A stretch of DNA of 5,888 bases from Anaerolineae bacterium. Lineage in GTDB: Bacteria; Chloroflexota; Anaerolineae; B4-G1; DUEL01. The stretch is taken from assembly GCA_016926575.1 (NCBI GenBank), contig JAFGOJ010000170.1, forward strand, positions 1-5,888, given 5' to 3'. Each line of letters opens with the position of its first letter. The first letter of the stretch is position 1. The notes beneath the pieces were generated by a model. That model was not told the origin of the DNA, searched no databases, and saw nothing but the letters and a program-made list of their open reading frames with translations. The position numbers were made by a program, and so were the translations under genes. Shown piece by piece: positions 1 through 5,065 of this stretch.

Positions 1-10
1 CTCAAAAAGT

Positions 11-61
11 GGGGGTGGGGGTTTTGCGGGCGGCTTCGCCGCCCGCAAAACCCCCATCTTC
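11..61. terminator. Strong G/C-rich hairpin, putative terminator upstream of the GT2 gene
   Basis: Bases 17-34 and 38-55 are perfect reverse complements, giving an 18-bp stem closed by a three-base TTC loop. One further T-A pair (16/56) and mostly G-T or G-C pairs out to 11/61 could lengthen it. The stem is symmetrical, so it can form in RNA from either strand. No uridine run follows on the + strand (ATCTTCTCC...). On the - strand a T5 run (complement of bases 5-9) lies about 8 nt beyond the stem. It most likely marks the end of an unseen upstream gene, perhaps acting in both directions. The stem is directly seen; the terminator role is inferred. Confidence 0.55.
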
Positions 62-103
62 TCCCCGCTTTATTGAGAAGTTACGTCCCATCGATATTTC
101 GTC

Positions 104-108
104 AGGAG
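104..108 (+). promoter_or_regulatory. Ribosome-binding site that sets the GT2 start at TTG 115
   Basis: AGGAG at 104-108 lies six bases before a TTG codon at 115, which is ideal Shine-Dalgarno spacing. The earlier in-frame TTG at 73 has no purine-rich site in front of it: the preceding bases are CCCCGCTTTA. This favours 115 as the true start, and the protein then begins just before the first beta strand of the GT-A fold, as is normal for this family. Confidence 0.7.
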
Positions 109-114
109 AGACGT

Positions 115-837
115 TTGCACGCTACGGTGATTGTTCCTACATATAACGAACGCGAGAACATCGAGACGCTGATCGGCCAACTGCTCGCCCTTCCTATTGC
201 CTTGCACGTCACGGTCGTCGATGACAATTCGCCGGACGGCACGGGCGCGCTGGCGGACCGGCTGGCTGCGGAAAACCCCGGCCGGGTGGCGGTCATCCAC
301 CGGCCCGGAAAACTGGGACTGGGCACCGCTTACGTGGCCGGGTTCAAACACGCGCTGACGGCCGGCAGCGACTACGTCATTACGATGGACGCCGATTTCT
401 CGCACAACCCCCGCTACATCCCTGCGATGTTGGAGAAAGCGCGCGCCGGATACGACCTGGTGATCGGCTCGCGCTACGTCCCCGGCGGCGGCACGCAGGA
501 CTGCACCCTCCCGCGCAAGCTGCTGAGTTGGGGGGCGAACGCCTTCGCCCGCATAACACTGGGCCTGCGGGCGCACGACACAACCGCCGGGTTCCGTTGT
601 TACCGCCGCGCGGTGTTGGAATCGGTCGGCATCGAAGAGATCAAATCCAGCGGATATTCGTTCCTCATCGAAATGCTCTACCGCACCCAACGCCGAGGCT
701 GGAAGGTGGGTGAGGTGCCCATCGTCTTCGAAAACCGCCAACTGGGCCAATCCAAAATCTCCCGCTCGGAGATCACCCGCGCGCAAAAAACCGTCCTGCG
801 CCTGGGATGGGCGCGTCTGCGAGGAAGAGACGGGTGA
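115..837 (+). CDS. Polyprenol monophosphomannose synthase-like glycosyltransferase (GT2, DPM1 type)
   Basis: Enzymes of this family transfer mannose (some members glucose) from the nucleotide sugar to a polyprenyl phosphate at the inner face of the membrane, making the lipid-linked sugar used by later mannosyltransferases. From TTG 115 the protein has 240 residues. The GT-A landmarks appear in order: VPTYNERENI (7-16), VVDDNSPDGT (34-43), GLGTAYVAGFKHAL (68-81), MDADFSHNP (91-99; D92 and D94 as the metal-binding DxD), GSRYVPGGG (118-126), DTTAGFRCYR (155-164), GYSFLIEM (180-187) and ENRQLGQSKIS (206-216). There is no C-terminal membrane anchor or GtrA domain, so it is the short, soluble or peripheral type. 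An in-frame TTG at 73 would add 14 unconserved residues and lacks a ribosome-binding site. The stop overlaps the next start, so it is probably co-transcribed with the methyltransferase. The family call is firm; the sugar donor is inferred. Confidence 0.9.
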   Translation: MHATVIVPTYNERENIETLIGQLLALPIALHVTVVDDNSPDGTGALADRLAAENPGRVAVIHRPGKLGLGTAYVAGFKHALTAGSDYVITMDADFSHNPRYIPAMLEKARAGYDLVIGSRYVPGGGTQDCTLPRKLLSWGANAFARITLGLRAHDTTAGFRCYRRAVLESVGIEEIKSSGYSFLIEMLYRTQRRGWKVGEVPIVFENRQLGQSKISRSEITRAQKTVLRLGWARLRGRDG

Positions 838-1748
838 TGGAGCGTGTGGTCTGTAACTTGTGCGGCGCAGACGACACCACCATCCGTTTTCCCAGCACCA
901 TCCCTCCCACATCCTCCCTCGCGGAGTGGAGCGCCTACCGCTGCACACACAGCGGCTACGGCGTCCATCCTCCCATCGTCCAATGCCACCGCTGTGGCCT
1001 GGTCTACACCAACCCGCGCCAGAACGGCTCCCACATCCTGGAGACCTACGAGGCGGTCGAAGACCCACTCTACCTGGAGGAGCGGCAGGGGCGCGTACTG
1101 ACGTTCGAGCGCCACCTACGCCCCTTGGAGCGGCTGACCGGCCGACCGGACGGGCGTATGCTGTTGGACGTAGGCGCCTACACAGGGGTCTTCGTGGAGA
1201 TCGCGGCGTGCCACGGTTGGGACGCCTGGGGTGTGGAGCCCTCCCATTGGGCCGTCGGTGAAGCCCGGCAGCGGGGATTGAACGTGCTCCAGGGCACCGT
1301 CGGCAGCGCCTCTCTTCCCGAGGCCGCGTTCGACGTGGTGACGATGTGGGACGTCATCGAGCACCTGACCGATCCGCTGGCCGAACTGCGCCACGCCTAC
1401 CGGCTGCTGCGGCCCGGCGGCCTGCTCGTCGTCCACACTATCGACATCGGCAGCCTCTTCGCTCGAGTGATGGGCGCGCGTTGGCCCTGGCTGATGGAGA
1501 TGCACGTCTACTATTTCGACCGGCGCACGCTGCGCGCCATGCTGGAACGCGCCGGGTTCACAGTCACCCACCTGCGTGCCCAGGGCCGCACGCTGCGGCT
1601 GGGCTACTTGATGAGCCGCGTCACTGCCCTCTTCCCCTGGATCGGGCGGCCTGCCGAAGCGCTGGTGACCCAGCTCGGCCTGCGCGGGCTGGCCCTCGGG
1701 GTCGACCTGGGCGATTTGTGCACTGTGTATGCGCGCAAGGAGCAGTAA
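837..1748 (+). CDS. Class I SAM-dependent methyltransferase with N-terminal zinc-ribbon-like domain
   Basis: A 303-residue methyltransferase. The N-terminus carries two Cys-x2-Cys knuckles (C6/C9 and C50/C53, the latter in CHRCGLVYTNPR), as in the putative zinc-binding domain before many sugar or natural-product methyltransferases. The Rossmann domain follows: motif I DVGAYTG (111-117), acidic ribose-binding E134 in GVEPS, FDVVTMWDVIEH (165-176) and LRPGG (191-195). The stretch EMHVYYFDRRTLRAML (221-236) is typical of the Methyltransf_23 group. ATG 837 is chosen because its A is the last base of the GT2 stop (TGATG) and AGGAAG at 822-827 sits nine bases upstream; the in-frame ATG at 807 would add ten residues inside the GT2 gene. 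The overlap implies translational coupling. A role in modifying a glycan, lipid or other envelope small molecule is inferred from the neighbouring GT2; the substrate cannot be read from sequence. Confidence 0.88.
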   Translation: MERVVCNLCGADDTTIRFPSTIPPTSSLAEWSAYRCTHSGYGVHPPIVQCHRCGLVYTNPRQNGSHILETYEAVEDPLYLEERQGRVLTFERHLRPLERLTGRPDGRMLLDVGAYTGVFVEIAACHGWDAWGVEPSHWAVGEARQRGLNVLQGTVGSASLPEAAFDVVTMWDVIEHLTDPLAELRHAYRLLRPGGLLVVHTIDIGSLFARVMGARWPWLMEMHVYYFDRRTLRAMLERAGFTVTHLRAQGRTLRLGYLMSRVTALFPWIGRPAEALVTQLGLRGLALGVDLGDLCTVYARKEQ

Positions 1749-1749
1749 C

Positions 1750-3102
1750 GTGGACCTGTTCGAGCACAGCCGCAGAGAACAAACGCAGCAACAAGCCCCC
1801 CTGGCCGCGCGGATGCGCCCCGAGACGCTGGATGCTTTCGTCGGCCAGCAGCACATTGTGGGCGAAGGACGACTTCTCCGCCGTGCCATCGAGGCCGACC
1901 GCATCTTCTCGTCCCTGGTCTTCTGGGGGCCCCCAGGCACCGGCAAGACCACCCTGGCGATGATCATCTCCAACTCCACCCGTTCCCACTTCGAGGTGCT
2001 GAGTGCGGTGATGGCCGGCGTGCAGGACATCCGCCGGGTGGTGAAAGAGGCCAAAGACCGGCGTGGGATGTACGGCAAGCGTACGATCTTGCTGGTGGAC
2101 GAGATTCACCGCTTCAACCGAGCGCAACAGGACGCCCTGCTACCCCACGTAGAGGACGGCACCGTCATCTTGATCGGATCGACGACGGAGAACCCCTACT
2201 TCGAGGTCGTGGGGCCACTTTTGTCGCGCTCGCGCGTGTTCCAGTTCAAACCGCTCACCGACGAGGACATCGCGGCCCTGCTCCGACGCGCGCTGAAGGA
2301 CCCGCAACGGGGATACGGCCAACGGGCGGTGACGATGGACGAGGACGCGCTGCACCATCTGGTGCGCGTCGCGGGCGGCGACGCGCGCACGGCCCTCAAT
2401 GCGTTGGAGCTGGCAGTGGAGAGCACGCCTCCCACTGCCGACGGCACCACCCACGTCACGTTGGAGGTGGCCGGCGAGGCGATCCAGCAACGCGCCCTGC
2501 ACTACGACCGCGCCGGTGACGAGCATTACGATACCATCTCCGCCTTCATCAAGTCGGTGCGTGGTTCCGACCCCGACGCGGCTCTCTATTGGCTGGCGAA
2601 GATGGTCGCGGCCGGCGAGGACCCGCGCTTTATCTTTCGGCGGCTCTACATCCTGGCCGCCGAAGACATCGGGCTGGCGGACCCCCAGGGGGTGGTTGTG
2701 GTGAACGCTTGCGCGCAGGCGTTCGAGTGGGTGGGGCTGCCGGAGGGGCAGTACCACCTCTCGCTGGCAACGCTCTATTTGGCGACCGCGCCCAAATCGA
2801 ACTCGGCGGGGGCGTACTGGCAGGCGCTGGCGCACGTCGAGCAACACGGAGCGGGTCCCGTGCCGCTGCCCCTGCGCGACAAGTCGGATACGTTCCACGG
2901 CCCCTTGCGGGAACACTACAAGCAGACCCTCGGCGAGCACGCCGGCTACCGCTACCCTCACGACGCGCCCGCCGGCTGGGTCGAGCAGCAGTACCTGCCC
3001 GACGGCGTCGCCGGCGGTTGGTTCCGCCCCAAGGGCCACGGCTACGAACAAACCATCGTCGAGCGGATGAATCGGATGAAAAAGGAGAGCAGCGGCGGGT
3101 AA
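1750..3102 (+). CDS. rarA: Replication-associated recombination protein A (RarA/MgsA, AAA+ ATPase)
   Basis: RarA is the bacterial relative of eukaryotic WRNIP1/Mgs1, a tetrameric AAA+ ATPase that acts at stalled replication forks and interacts with SSB. The 450-residue product has the full family layout: opening MDLFEH and PLAARMRPETLDAFVGQ (17-33), Walker A GPPGTGKTT (60-68), Walker B LLVDEIHRF (114-122), sensor 1 GSTTENP (143-149), candidate arginine finger in LLSRSRVF (157-164), sensor 2 GGDARTALNALE (209-220), then the helical oligomerisation region with FIKSVRGSDPDAALYWLAKM (266-285), ILAAEDIGLADP (301-312) and VEQQYLPD (411-418). GTG 1750 is chosen over an upstream ATG at 1729: AAGGAG at 1737-1742 lies seven bases before it, and MDLF is the usual RarA N-terminus. 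That ribosome-binding site sits in the last codons of the methyltransferase, whose stop is one base away, so the two are probably coupled. No truncation or missing key residue is seen. Confidence 0.96.
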   Translation: MDLFEHSRREQTQQQAPLAARMRPETLDAFVGQQHIVGEGRLLRRAIEADRIFSSLVFWGPPGTGKTTLAMIISNSTRSHFEVLSAVMAGVQDIRRVVKEAKDRRGMYGKRTILLVDEIHRFNRAQQDALLPHVEDGTVILIGSTTENPYFEVVGPLLSRSRVFQFKPLTDEDIAALLRRALKDPQRGYGQRAVTMDEDALHHLVRVAGGDARTALNALELAVESTPPTADGTTHVTLEVAGEAIQQRALHYDRAGDEHYDTISAFIKSVRGSDPDAALYWLAKMVAAGEDPRFIFRRLYILAAEDIGLADPQGVVVVNACAQAFEWVGLPEGQYHLSLATLYLATAPKSNSAGAYWQALAHVEQHGAGPVPLPLRDKSDTFHGPLREHYKQTLGEHAGYRYPHDAPAGWVEQQYLPDGVAGGWFRPKGHGYEQTIVERMNRMKKESSGG

Positions 3103-3103
3103 C

Positions 3104-3131
3104 TTGCGTCGCGTGCACCTTGCGGTATAAT
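3104..3131 (+). promoter_or_regulatory. Sigma-70-type promoter for the small ribosomal protein gene
   Basis: A perfect TATAAT occupies 3126-3131. The best -35 candidate is TTGCGT at 3104-3109, 16 bases upstream, matching the consensus only in its TTG. The predicted transcript starts near 3138, leaving a leader of about 24 nt that contains the Shine-Dalgarno. The box falls just after the rarA stop, in a short A/T-rich break within otherwise G+C-rich DNA. The -10 element is directly visible; the start point is inferred. Confidence 0.75.
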
Positions 3132-3148
3132 ACAGCGTGAGACTAAAC

Positions 3149-3156
3149 GAGGAGGT
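3149..3156 (+). promoter_or_regulatory. Near-perfect Shine-Dalgarno of the small ribosomal protein gene
   Basis: GAGGAGGT pairs with almost the whole anti-Shine-Dalgarno tail of 16S rRNA and lies five bases before ATG 3162. It is the strongest ribosome-binding site in the window, and with the consensus promoter it indicates a highly expressed gene. Confidence 0.85.
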
Positions 3157-3161
3157 ATCGT

Positions 3162-3254
3162 ATGGCGTCTGACCGTAAGCACCGTCGGAAGAAAATGGCG
3201 CGGCATAAGCACCGTAAGCGATTGAAGAAGACACGGTGGCAACGTCGTAAATAA
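3162..3254 (+). CDS. AURKAIP1/COX24-domain small ribosomal protein (bS22/mS38-like), 30 aa
   Basis: This 30-codon gene encodes an extremely basic peptide: 18 of 30 residues are Lys or Arg, plus three His, and the only acidic residue is D4. Its core, KKMARHKHRKRLKKTRWQRRK (residues 10 to 30), fits the pattern I recall for the AURKAIP1/COX24 domain: a K/R-x-M box, then KHRK, L, a basic pair, TR, one residue, QRRK. Members are bS22 of the mycobacterial small ribosomal subunit and mS38 of mitochondrial ribosomes, which bind 16S/12S rRNA near the decoding region. A structural role in the 30S subunit is therefore expected. A TATAAT promoter and a GAGGAGGT ribosome-binding site precede it, as expected for a ribosomal protein, and a hairpin follows. 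The DNA repeats TAAGCACCGT at 3176-3185 and 3206-3215, mirroring two KHR units. The alternative, a random basic ORF, is unlikely given the signals and motif. Family assignment is from memory of the consensus. Confidence 0.85.
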   Translation: MASDRKHRRKKMARHKHRKRLKKTRWQRRK

Positions 3255-3284
3255 CGCTTTACGACAGTTTATGACGACGAAGAA

Positions 3285-3333
3285 AGGCTCGCCTTGAAGG
3301 GTAGGATGGGGTCTTACCCCTTGAAGTGAGCCT
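3285..3333 (+). terminator. Long hairpin after the bS22-like gene, putative terminator
   Basis: AGGCTCGC (3285-3292) pairs with GTGAGCCT (3326-3333) over eight positions, one of them G-U. A symmetric internal loop follows, made of the same hexamer CTTGAA on both sides (3293-3298 and 3320-3325). Then comes a seven-pair inner stem, GGGTAGG (3299-3305) with CTTACCC (3313-3319), around a seven-base loop. The downstream ATCTTTATTCCTGTCTT is T-rich but not a clean run. It may end the short ribosomal protein transcript or attenuate readthrough into the membrane protein gene. The pairing is seen; the function is inferred. Confidence 0.55.
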
Positions 3334-3359
3334 ATCTTTATTCCTGTCTTCACATCGAG

Positions 3360-3386
3360 ATGTACGCGTTGAGGGGAACGGACTAG
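3360..3386 (+). other. Possible 8-codon leader ORF before the membrane protein
   Basis: ATG 3360 opens an eight-codon frame (MYALRGTD) that stops at TAG 3384-3386, three bases before ATG 3390 of the membrane protein. No good ribosome-binding site precedes it (only CGAG). It is noted because the downstream gene's own AGGAG directly abuts its start, so reinitiation by ribosomes ending here is conceivable. A frame this short is easily due to chance. Confidence 0.15.
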
Positions 3387-3389
3387 GAG

Positions 3390-3905
3390 ATGCGCAAAGA
3401 GACAATTCTGCTTGCCCTCGTCCTCATATTCATTGGCATCTACTTCTTGTTGATCCAATTGGAATTGGGCATACCGGAACTGGACCGCCTGTGGCCTGTG
3501 TTCCCTTTCACAGGCGGGATGGTCTTGATGGCTATTTACGCCCGTGGGACGCGCGACAATGCCATGCCTGTCTTTTGGGGTACGAACCTCACCTTGAGCA
3601 GCGTCTTTTTCTTTATGATTACCCTCGGCGAACAAGACTACTTGGTGCTCAAGCTGATCTGGCCTGTCTTCATCGTGATCACGGGCATTGCCTTTCTGGC
3701 ATTCTGGTTGGCCTGCCGTCCTCGGGATTGGAGCATTCTCTTTTTGGCCATCGTGAGCATCCTTTTCGGCGGCATGGCGCTGGCGTTCAATCTAAAGCCG
3801 GAACTGGTGCCAAGCTACAGCGACATCTGGCCTGCGTTTCCCATCATCGTCGGCTTGATCCTGCTGTTGCGGGCCGTCGCGAGCAAGCGCGAGGCCGGGC
3901 AATAG
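3390..3905 (+). CDS. Six-helix membrane protein with three internal repeats, family uncertain
   Basis: The 171-residue product is strongly hydrophobic, with about six membrane helices near residues 5-24, 35-50, 60-79, 89-108, 114-134 and 146-163. Its basic N-terminus (MRK) and basic tail (RAVASKREAGQ) suggest both ends are cytoplasmic. It consists of three two-helix units of exactly 56 residues, each second helix opening with WP(V/A)F: WPVFPF at 35, WPVFIV at 91 and WPAFPI at 147. Such helix pairs resemble the LiaI/LiaF-type transmembrane region (DUF5668-like) of envelope-stress proteins, but I cannot confirm a family, and no LiaF C-terminal domain is present. An in-frame TAG at 3384 forbids a longer N-terminus. 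AGGAG at 3385-3389 touches the ATG, too close for ordinary use; GAGGGG at 3371-3376 is the alternative. G+C is lower than in neighbours (roughly 55% by eye). The GT4 gene begins three bases after the stop. Confidence 0.85.
   Translation: MRKETILLALVLIFIGIYFLLIQLELGIPELDRLWPVFPFTGGMVLMAIYARGTRDNAMPVFWGTNLTLSSVFFFMITLGEQDYLVLKLIWPVFIVITGIAFLAFWLACRPRDWSILFLAIVSILFGGMALAFNLKPELVPSYSDIWPAFPIIVGLILLLRAVASKREAGQ
3396..3899 (+). repeat. Threefold protein-level internal repeat, 56-residue period
   Basis: Units cover residues 3-58, 59-114 and 115-170 of the membrane protein. Each has a first hydrophobic helix, a polar connector (ELGIPELDR, GEQDYLVLK, KPELVPSYSD) and a second helix opening with L/I-W-P-V/A-F. 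The Trp-Pro pairs fall at 35, 91 and 147, exactly 56 residues apart. The repeat is visible in protein but not obvious in DNA, so the duplications are old. Confidence 0.75.
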
Positions 3906-3908
3906 GCG

Positions 3909-5021
3909 GTGCATAGCCCCTCTCGCCGGTTGCTCGTCGGCATCGATGCCAGCCGGGCCGTTTCCACGCATCCCACCGGAACGGAAACCTACGCCCGCCG
4001 GTTGATCGAGGCGCTGTTGGCGCGCCCGCCCCATCGCTTTCGCCTCTACTTCCGCTCTGCCCCTCCGGCAGGGAGCTTCTCTGCCGCCGAATGGCGCGTC
4101 ATCCCTTTCCCGCGCCTGTGGACTCACGTGCGCCTCTCTTGGGAGATGGAGCGCCACCCACCGGACGTTCTCTTCGTTCCCGCGCACGTGCTGCCGCCGG
4201 TGCGCCCGGCTCTGAGCCTGGTGACGGTCCACGACCTGGGATACCTGCACTTCCCGCAGGCGCATCCCTTCCGCCAGCGGCTCTATCTGGACCTCTCGAC
4301 GCGCTGGAGCGCGCGTGCCGCCACGCGCGTGATCGCCGATTCGCAGGCCACCCGGGCCGACCTGATCGCGCAGTACGGCGTGCCGGCGGAGAAAATCGTG
4401 GTGGCCTACCCCGGCTACGACGAGGGCCTGACCCGGGTGGACGATCCCGCGCTCATCGTTGCCACCCGGGCACGCTACGCTATTCCCGAGCGCTACGTCC
4501 TTTACCTGGGCACCCTCCAACCGCGCAAGAACCTCTCGCGCCTCATCGACGCGTTTGCGGACGTGCCACGAGACGTGACGCTCGTCCTGGCCGGGCGACG
4601 CGGCTGGCTGTCTGACGACACTCTGGCCCAGGCGCAGCGGCTGGGGCTGGAGCAGCGGGTGCTTTTTCCCGGCTACGTCTCTGAGGGCGACAAGGCCGCG
4701 CTCCTCTCCGGCGCGCTCGCATTTGCTTTCCCTTCCCTCTACGAAGGGTTTGGCCTGCCGGTGCTGGAGGCCCAGGCGTGCGGATGTCCCGTCGTCTGCG
4801 CCAACACATCCAGCCTGCCGGAGGTCGCCGGTAGCGGCGCGCTGCTGCTCGACCCGCACGACACGCGGGCTTGGTCCCAGGCGTTGGCGCAATTGACGGG
4901 CGACGCGGTGCTGCGCACCGAGTGGGCCGCGCGTGGGCACGCCAACCTGCCCCGCTTCTCCTGGTCACGCTGCGCCGACACGGTGTTGGAGACCATCGAA
5001 ACCCTTGCCGCCTCCTCGTGA
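3909..5021 (+). CDS. Glycosyltransferase family 4 (GT-B fold)
   Basis: A 370-residue retaining glycosyltransferase of the GT4 group, which transfers a sugar from a nucleotide donor to a growing glycan or lipid acceptor, usually at the cytoplasmic membrane face. The N-terminal acceptor domain has GIDASRAV (11-18), the glycine-containing loop PTGTETYARRL (22-32) and TVHDLGYLHFP (106-116). The C-terminal donor domain starts near residue 195 with YLGTLQPRKNLSRLIDAF (199-216; R206 and K207 as likely phosphate ligands), then LVLAGRRGW (225-233), FPGYVSEGDKAALLSGA (253-269), the E-x7-E signature EGFGLPVLE (E279, E287) and CPVVCANTSSLPEVAG (293-308). No signal peptide or membrane helix is seen. GTG 3909 gives the expected N-terminus, but there is no clear Shine-Dalgarno (nearest GAGG at 3891-3894, 14 bases away), so it is probably coupled to the membrane protein ending at 3905. 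Donor and acceptor are unknown; an envelope polysaccharide role is inferred. Confidence 0.92.
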   Translation: MHSPSRRLLVGIDASRAVSTHPTGTETYARRLIEALLARPPHRFRLYFRSAPPAGSFSAAEWRVIPFPRLWTHVRLSWEMERHPPDVLFVPAHVLPPVRPALSLVTVHDLGYLHFPQAHPFRQRLYLDLSTRWSARAATRVIADSQATRADLIAQYGVPAEKIVVAYPGYDEGLTRVDDPALIVATRARYAIPERYVLYLGTLQPRKNLSRLIDAFADVPRDVTLVLAGRRGWLSDDTLAQAQRLGLEQRVLFPGYVSEGDKAALLSGALAFAFPSLYEGFGLPVLEAQACGCPVVCANTSSLPEVAGSGALLLDPHDTRAWSQALAQLTGDAVLRTEWAARGHANLPRFSWSRCADTVLETIETLAASS

Positions 5022-5033
5022 TGATGTTATAAT
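5005..5033 (+). promoter_or_regulatory. Sigma-70-type promoter with extended -10 for the response regulator
   Basis: TTGCCG (5005-5010, four of six consensus bases) and a perfect TATAAT (5028-5033) are separated by exactly 17 bases. TGT directly before the -10 (5025-5027) makes an extended -10 motif. The -35 lies inside the last codons of the GT4 gene. Transcription should start near 5040, leaving a leader of about 26 nt with AAGGA at 5054-5058, seven bases before ATG 5066. This separates the regulator, and perhaps the helicase, from the glycosyltransferase unit. Confidence 0.78.
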
Positions 5034-5065
5034 CCCTTGACCCTGACTCTTTCAAGGAAAAAGCT

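Noticed and set aside
73..100. Possible promoter TTGAGA (73-78), 16-base spacer, TATTTC (95-100) before the GT2 gene
   Set aside because: The -35 is good (5 of 6), but the -10 matches only its first three bases and transcription would start on top of the ribosome-binding site at 104-108. The support is too weak to annotate.
70..1068. 332-codon open frame on the - strand opposite the GT2 and methyltransferase genes
   Set aside because: It is low-complexity and rich in Arg, Gly and Val, with no recognisable motif. It crosses two well-supported genes and is the usual antisense shadow in G+C-rich DNA.
1129..1147. Short inverted runs such as CGGCTGACCGGCCGACCGG in the methyltransferase gene
   Set aside because: Self-complementary CCGG/GGCC stretches are expected in G+C-rich coding DNA. 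They lie inside a conserved gene with no regulatory context.
3326..3916. 196-codon + strand frame overlapping the membrane protein
   Set aside because: It starts at a GTG inside the hairpin, has no ribosome-binding site, and is His/Arg/Gly-rich. The overlapping frame at 3390 shows coherent helices and repeats, so this one is a shadow.
3792..4940. 382-codon - strand frame opposite the GT4 gene
   Set aside because: The + strand frame has complete GT4 motifs. The antisense translation shows only Arg/Gln/Ala-rich sequence without domains.
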